A stretch of 10,252 nucleotides of DNA. It comes from JBBDSV01 sp040904785. GTDB lineage: Bacteria > Actinomycetota > Nitriliruptoria > Nitriliruptorales > Nitriliruptoraceae. Both the position numbers and the translations under genes were made by a program. Where the stretch lies: NCBI GenBank assembly GCA_040904785.1, contig JBBDSV010000014.1:1-10252 (forward strand), read 5' to 3'. The notes under the pieces are model-generated. The model ran no database searches. It saw nothing but the letters and a program-made list of their open reading frames with translations, and had not been told where the DNA came from. Shown piece after piece: positions 6,410-10,252 of the stretch (positions are counted from its first letter, which is position 1; every line of letters starts with the position of its first letter).

Positions 6410-8440
6410 CTAACTCGCCGCGGCGGCGAAGGCCAGCACGAGCACGATCACGCCCGCGACGAGCGCACCGGCATACCGCTGGACATCACCCGATTGCAGT
6501 CTCTTGAGTCGGTCGCTCCACCACGCGGCACTGAACGCGGCACCGTTGATGCCACCGTCGATGACCCGCTGGTCGACGACGTCGTACGTCGCGGACGCCG
6601 CACGCTTGGTGGCGCGGCCGGCACCGGCGACGACGCGGTCGATCACCTCGTTGCTGGTCCACGTCGCCCAGGCGGCCAACGTGTCTCGCACGGGCACGAC
6701 GACGTAGCGGTAGCCCGCATCGTCGAACCCGTACTTGTTCTCCAACGCACGGGAGAAGGCACCCATGCGCGATGTCGGGTCCTGGTCGGGCAGGCCGCGG
6801 CCATAGAAGCGGTAGGCGATCGCGACCGCGACGAAGAACACGCCGAGCACGATCGCCAGCAGATCAATGTGGAAGCTCGGCGGCCCGTGCAGGATGTGGC
6901 TGCCCTCGATGAACGGGTAGCCGATGTGCTCGAGCAGTGGCGTGGCCGTCCAGGTCTCGAAGCTCTGCGGCCGCTGCCAGAACGGCGAACCGATGTAGCC
7001 GGCGGTCAACGACAGCACGGCGAGCACCATCAACGGCCCGACCATCTGCCGCCCCGACTCGTGCGGCGCGTGGTGGCTGCGGTTGGTGCCGGAGAAGATC
7101 AGGAAGCAGGCGCGCGCCATGTAGAACGTTGTCACGCCCGCAGCCGCGATGCCGATCCAGTAGACGAGATCGCCGGTGACGAACCCGTCATGCGCCCACG
7201 AGGAGCCCGAAACGAGGATCTCGTCCTTGGAGAAGAATCCCGCCGTCATCGGGAAGCCGGCCAGTGCCAGTGAGCCGACGATGAACGTCCAGAACGTGTG
7301 CGGCATCGCCTTGCGCATGCCCCCCATGTCCGACATGTTGTTGGAGTGGACGGCGTGGATGAGCGATCCGGCTCCGAGGAACAGCAGCGCCTTGAAGAAC
7401 CCGTGGGTGAAGAGGTGGAAGATCGACGCGGTGTACCCGCCCACACCGAGCGCGGCGATCATGTAGCCCAGCTGGGAAACAGTCGAGTAGGCGAGCACCT
7501 TCTTGATGTCGTCTTGGACCAGCGCCAACAGGCCGCCGAAGAACAGCGTGATCACGCCGACGACGGCGATGGTCCCCATGACGATCGCCGACTGCGCCAT
7601 GACGGGATAGAGCCGAGCAAGCAGGAAGATGCCAGCGGTCACCATCGTCGCCGCGTGGATGAGCGCGGACACCGGTGTGGGGCCCGCCATCGCGTCGGGC
7701 AGCCACACGTGAAGGGGCATCTGGCCGGACTTCGACACGCAGCCGAGGAAGATCAGCAGCATCCCGAGCACGATCGTGCCCTGCGCGAGCTCGCCGCCGG
7801 CAGCGGCCTCGTTGAGCGCGAGGATGTTGAACGGCGTGGCGGTGTCGAGTCCGAACATGCCGGCCGCGAGCACGATCACGCCGACGATCAGGCCGACGTC
7901 ACCGAACTTCGTCGTGAGGAACGCCTTGTTGGCCGCGTCCTGATTGGACTTGTCTTCCCAGTAGAACCCGATGAGCAGATACGAGCACAGCCCGACGAGC
8001 TCCCAGCCGATGATGGCCTGCAGGGTGTTGTTGGCGATGACCAGCAGCAGCATCGAGAACGTGAACAGGCTCAGCATCGTGAAGAAGTAGGTGAACCGGG
8101 GCTCGCCCTTCATGTATTCGCGCGAGTAGATGTGCACCATGAGCGACACGAGCGTGACCAGCAGGAACATCATCGCGGTCAACCCGTCGACGAGCATGCC
8201 GAGCTCGAACACCGCGCCATCGCCGAGCGGCGCCCAGTGCACGGCACGCTCGAATGGTTCCATCGGCGAGTTGACGAACGTCTGCCAGGCGATCGCCGCC
8301 GCGAGCACGAACGCGATGCCGAGCGACGCGACGCCGATCTCGCTGCCCTTGCCGCGCAACGACTTGCCGAACACGGCGATCAGCACTGCCGACGCGAGCG
8401 GCAGCGCCGGGACGAGCCAGGCGTATTCGATCACCGACAC
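6410..8440 (-). CDS. nuoL: NADH-quinone oxidoreductase subunit L
   Basis: A 676-residue polytopic membrane subunit of complex I, the distal antiporter-like proton channel. Conserved features in order: E147 in GWELVGLCSY, K237 in SKSGQMPLHVWLPDAM, H262 in LIHAATMVTAG, LAYSTVSQLGYM (316-327), K350 in THGFFKALLFLGAGS and K405 in FFSKDEIL. The C-terminal part past about residue 520 has a further membrane helix, the position of the long lateral helix and its anchor in known structures, and ends in a hydrophobic segment (about 656-675). It is somewhat longer than E. coli NuoL (613), which is normal for actinobacteria. It starts at GTG 8440, with GGAGGA at 8447-8452 and a 6-nt spacer. The gap to nuoK is 25 bp and to nuoM 13 bp. 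Confidence 0.97.
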   Translation of the reverse strand: MSVIEYAWLVPALPLASAVLIAVFGKSLRGKGSEIGVASLGIAFVLAAAIAWQTFVNSPMEPFERAVHWAPLGDGAVFELGMLVDGLTAMMFLLVTLVSLMVHIYSREYMKGEPRFTYFFTMLSLFTFSMLLLVIANNTLQAIIGWELVGLCSYLLIGFYWEDKSNQDAANKAFLTTKFGDVGLIVGVIVLAAGMFGLDTATPFNILALNEAAAGGELAQGTIVLGMLLIFLGCVSKSGQMPLHVWLPDAMAGPTPVSALIHAATMVTAGIFLLARLYPVMAQSAIVMGTIAVVGVITLFFGGLLALVQDDIKKVLAYSTVSQLGYMIAALGVGGYTASIFHLFTHGFFKALLFLGAGSLIHAVHSNNMSDMGGMRKAMPHTFWTFIVGSLALAGFPMTAGFFSKDEILVSGSSWAHDGFVTGDLVYWIGIAAAGVTTFYMARACFLIFSGTNRSHHAPHESGRQMVGPLMVLAVLSLTAGYIGSPFWQRPQSFETWTATPLLEHIGYPFIEGSHILHGPPSFHIDLLAIVLGVFFVAVAIAYRFYGRGLPDQDPTSRMGAFSRALENKYGFDDAGYRYVVVPVRDTLAAWATWTSNEVIDRVVAGAGRATKRAASATYDVVDQRVIDGGINGAAFSAAWWSDRLKRLQSGDVQRYAGALVAGVIVLVLAFAAAAS

Positions 8441-8465
8441 CGACGGTCCTCCATGAATGGCCCCC

Positions 8466-8780
8466 TCACCAGCGCATCAGATCTGCGTCGTTCACATCGA
8501 CCGACGCGCGGTTTCGGAACATGTTGAACACGATCGCAAGCCCCACCCCGACTTCCGCCGCGGCGACGCCGATGATGAACAGCGCGAAGAGTTGGCCGCT
8601 GGCCGCCGCCTCGGCGGGGAACAGCAGGTTCTGGAACGCCACCAGATTGATGTTCACCGCATTGAGCATCAGTTCAACGCTCATCAGCACGAGCACCGCG
8701 TTCCGTCGGGCGATGACGCCGTAGATCCCCACGCAGAACAGGAACGTGGCGAGCAGCAAGGGCCCCAAGGGACTCATCAT
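8466..8780 (-). CDS. nuoK: NADH-quinone oxidoreductase subunit K
   Basis: A 104-residue membrane protein with three transmembrane helices (about 3-23, 28-53, 62-88), the usual size for NuoK. The two conserved membrane glutamates that form part of the proton path are present: E36 in LMSVELMLNAVN and E76 in GVAAAEVGVGLAI. The start ATG at 8780 overlaps the nuoJ stop codon as ATGA (4 bp). A second ATG follows directly as codon 2, and either could be used. A purine-rich stretch GGGGAGAGG lies immediately upstream. NuoK sits in the membrane arm between NuoJ/NuoH and NuoN. It is followed after 25 bp by nuoL. Confidence 0.97.
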   Translation of the reverse strand: MMSPLGPLLLATFLFCVGIYGVIARRNAVLVLMSVELMLNAVNINLVAFQNLLFPAEAAASGQLFALFIIGVAAAEVGVGLAIVFNMFRNRASVDVNDADLMRW

Positions 8781-9352
8781 GCCTCTCCCCCGTCCGAATC
8801 GTCTTCTGGCGGCGGGTCGGCCAACGCGATCTGCACGAACGGGGCTTCGTCCCCCGACTCGCCCGACTCGCGCCGCGCCAGCAGGATGGCTCCGATGAGT
8901 GCGGCGAGCAGAAGCATCGACAGCAATTCGAACGGCAGCACCCACGAGGCGAACAACGACACGCCGACGTCGGCGATCGACGGCCCGGTTACCGCGGCCC
9001 GCGGTGCATCACCGAACGCGTCGACGATGAGCCCTGCCAGCACGAGGAACAACACGCCGGACACGGCCATGCCCAGTCCCCGGTTCTGACTGTCGAGCGC
9101 TTCACGCCCGATCGGCGCACGGGTGAGCATCAGGCCGAACAGGAACAGGACGGCTACGGCGCCGACATACACCACGAGCTGCACCAGTCCGAGGAAGTCG
9201 GCGTGCAGGGCGAAGAACACGCCGGCGATGCCGGCGAGCGTGGTCGCCAGGAACAACGCGGCGTGCACGAGGTTGCGGGACGTGACGGTCAGCACCGCCG
9301 CGCCACCGGTGAGCACCGCGAGCAGCAGGAACGTGATCTCGTGGCCGGTCAC
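8777..9352 (-). CDS. nuoJ: NADH-quinone oxidoreductase subunit J
   Basis: A 191-residue membrane subunit of complex I with five predicted transmembrane helices (about 6-23, 28-48, 54-76, 94-112, 137-160). The third carries the conserved YVGAVAVLFLF segment (Y62, G64), where a pi-bulge forms in known structures. FELLSMLLLAALIGAILLAR (141-160) is the typical last helix. The soluble C-terminal tail (from about 161) is acidic. The start is GTG at 9352 in the overlap GTGA with the nuoI stop, giving MTGHEITFLLL. The nuoI frame of the assembled sequence runs into this gene only because of the 100-base N run upstream; a NuoI-NuoJ fusion should not be annotated. Confidence 0.94.
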   Translation of the reverse strand: MTGHEITFLLLAVLTGGAAVLTVTSRNLVHAALFLATTLAGIAGVFFALHADFLGLVQLVVYVGAVAVLFLFGLMLTRAPIGREALDSQNRGLGMAVSGVLFLVLAGLIVDAFGDAPRAAVTGPSIADVGVSLFASWVLPFELLSMLLLAALIGAILLARRESGESGDEAPFVQIALADPPPEDDSDGGEA

Positions 9353-10252
9353 GCGTCCCCCCCGTCCTCGAGCATCTTCTTCTTCTGCTTGCGCACCCAT
9401 GCGGCCTTGGCCTTCGCCCGCGCCATCCGCTCGNNNNNNNNNNNNNNNNNNNNNNNNNNNNNNNNNNNNNNNNNNNNNNNNNNNNNNNNNNNNNNNNNNN
9501 NNNNNNNNNNNNNNNNNNNNNNNNNNNNNNNNNTCCTGGTCGATCTCGCCGGCACCCTCGACATGGACATCGGCGGCCTTCGGCTTGCTCTCGGCGTCAC
9601 CACCGTCCTCGGCCGGAGCTTCGGCACCATCGGCGCCACCGTCAGCGGCCTGCGTGCTGTCCTCTTCACCCACGCTCTGGGCCTCACGCAATTGCTTCTT
9701 CTGCTTGCGCACCCATGCGGCCTTGGCCTTCGCCCGCGCCATCCGCTCGGACTTGCCCTCGGCGATCAACTGGTCGTAGGTCTCCTGGTCGATCTCGCCG
9801 GCACCCTCGACATGGACATCGGCGGCCTTCGGCTTGCGTGCGGTGCCCTCACCGTCTTCGGCAGCGGGCGTGGACGCCTCGGCAGCTTCGGCCGCTTCGA
9901 TCGCCTTAGTCTCGTCGGCCTTGGCCTTCTCGATCGCCTCGGCAACCTCTGCGGGCGGAAGCGCGCCGTCGTCGAGCGCCGGCGGCGGCGGGACGGTGTC
10001 CATCCAGTCGCGCAACTGGTCCATCTCGTGCAACAGGCCGTCGAGCGCGTACTCGGAGTACTCGAACTCCGGCGACCACCACAGCGCGTCGAACGGACAG
10101 ACTTCGACGCAGATGCCGCAGTACATGCACAGCGAGAAGTCGATCGCGAACCGGTCGAGAACGTTGCGTGTACGTGCGCGGCCGCCTTCCTTGGCGGGCG
10201 GCACCGTTTCCTTGTGCGAATCGATGTAGATGCACCAGTCGGGACACTCACG
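9349..10252 (-). CDS. nuoI: NADH-quinone oxidoreductase subunit I, partial, with a repeat-bearing C-terminal extension and an internal gap
   Basis: The 5' part lies outside the window: the reading begins RECPDWCIYI, inside the first [4Fe-4S] motif. The second motif is complete (LCMYCGICVEVCP, four cysteines in CxxCxxCxxxCP). This ferredoxin-like subunit passes electrons towards the last cluster before quinone. The core ends near VPPPPALDDG; after about 9961 the gene continues for some 180 codons, which is not part of the family core. That extension is Ala/Glu/Lys-rich, then holds two copies of a basic repeat (AADVHVEGAGEIDQ, YDQLIAEGKS, ERMARAKAKAAWVRKQKK) separated by a 36-residue acidic linker, ending KMLEDGGDA. 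A 100-N run (9434-9533) interrupts copy two and breaks the frame. A true length divisible by three joins both parts in one frame. The stop overlaps the nuoJ start (GTGA). Confidence 0.9.
9379..9588 (-). repeat. Second copy of the NuoI C-terminal repeat, interrupted by the gap
   Basis: The 55 bp before the gap (9379-9433) are identical to 9695-9749, and the 55 bp after it (9534-9588) are identical to 9783-9837. Between those matching blocks the intact copy has 33 bp. If the missing piece is the same 33 bp, this copy is 143 bp like the other and the repeat period is 249 bp (83 codons). More copies could be hidden in the gap. Confidence 0.9.
9434..9533. other. Assembly gap of exactly 100 N
   Basis: A run of 100 undetermined bases, the conventional placeholder for a gap of unknown size. 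Both edges fall inside the nuoI repeat. The reading frame on the two sides agrees only if the real length is a multiple of three, so 100 cannot be the true length if nuoI is intact. Confidence 0.97.
9695..9837 (-). repeat. First, intact copy of the NuoI C-terminal repeat
   Basis: A 143-bp unit encoding about 47 residues, from KPKAADVHVEG to AAWVRKQKK. The first half is acidic and Gly/Ala-containing; the second half, from YDQLIAEGK onward, is rich in Lys, Arg and Ala and probably helical. It is identical in DNA to the second copy over all 110 visible bases, synonymous positions included, which points to recent duplication or conversion. Confidence 0.92.

Noticed and set aside
7298..8527. Plus-strand open frame of 409 codons opposite nuoL
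   Set aside because: Same pattern: low-complexity His/Arg/Glu/Asp-rich antisense reading of a conserved membrane protein gene, with no ribosome-binding site or family match.
9379..9837. Possible CRISPR array or mobile-element repeat around the N run
   Set aside because: Only two copies, 143 bp long, in frame inside nuoI and with coding character. No spacers, inverted repeats or target-site duplications are seen.

Overview
This window is GC-rich chromosomal DNA that reads as an actinobacterium. The NADH dehydrogenase I subunits, the mycobacterial-type Nei1 DNA glycosylase, the frequent GTG starts and the TAnnnT-type -10 boxes point that way. By protein flavour, and from memory only, I lean to the class Acidimicrobiia (Ilumatobacter-like). 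That placement is an inference.

Layout, left to right. Positions 1-350 hold two tRNA genes on the minus strand: a tRNA-Thr(GGT) cut by the window edge and a complete class II tRNA-Tyr(GTA), each with a plausible promoter. Positions 351-977 (minus) encode a small UlaG-like metallo-beta-lactamase-fold hydrolase. A 99-bp divergent gap separates it from a plus-strand pair, yajQ (1077-1571) and a Nei1-type DNA glycosylase (1575-2378), 3 bp apart. The glycosylase gene ends tail to tail with, and overlaps by 9 bp, the minus-strand gene for the membrane protease HtpX (2370-3263).

From 3361 to the right edge everything is one minus-strand operon, the distal half of the complex I cluster: nuoI (partial), nuoJ, nuoK, nuoL, nuoM and nuoN in that transcription order. 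nuoI/nuoJ and nuoJ/nuoK overlap by 4 bp; the other gaps are 13-36 bp. NuoI carries Fe-S clusters of the peripheral arm, NuoJ and NuoK form the small-subunit part of the membrane arm, and NuoL, NuoM and NuoN are the three antiporter-like proton-pumping subunits. A strong hairpin lies just after nuoN, in the gap before htpX.

The most unusual thing here is the C-terminus of NuoI. After the normal ferredoxin-like domain it has an extension of about 180 residues: Ala/Glu-rich linkers alternating with at least two copies of a 47-residue, basic, probably helical repeat, on an 83-residue period. The copies are identical at DNA level wherever both can be seen. A run of exactly 100 N (9434-9533) sits inside the second copy. 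It is flanked on each side by exactly 55 bp of that repeat, so it looks like a collapsed-repeat scaffold gap of arbitrary length. Taken literally the 100 N shift the frame and fuse NuoI to NuoJ. A multiple of three, most simply 33 bp, restores both genes. Apart from this I see no mobile element, CRISPR array, defence island or other new system; the rest is ordinary housekeeping DNA.
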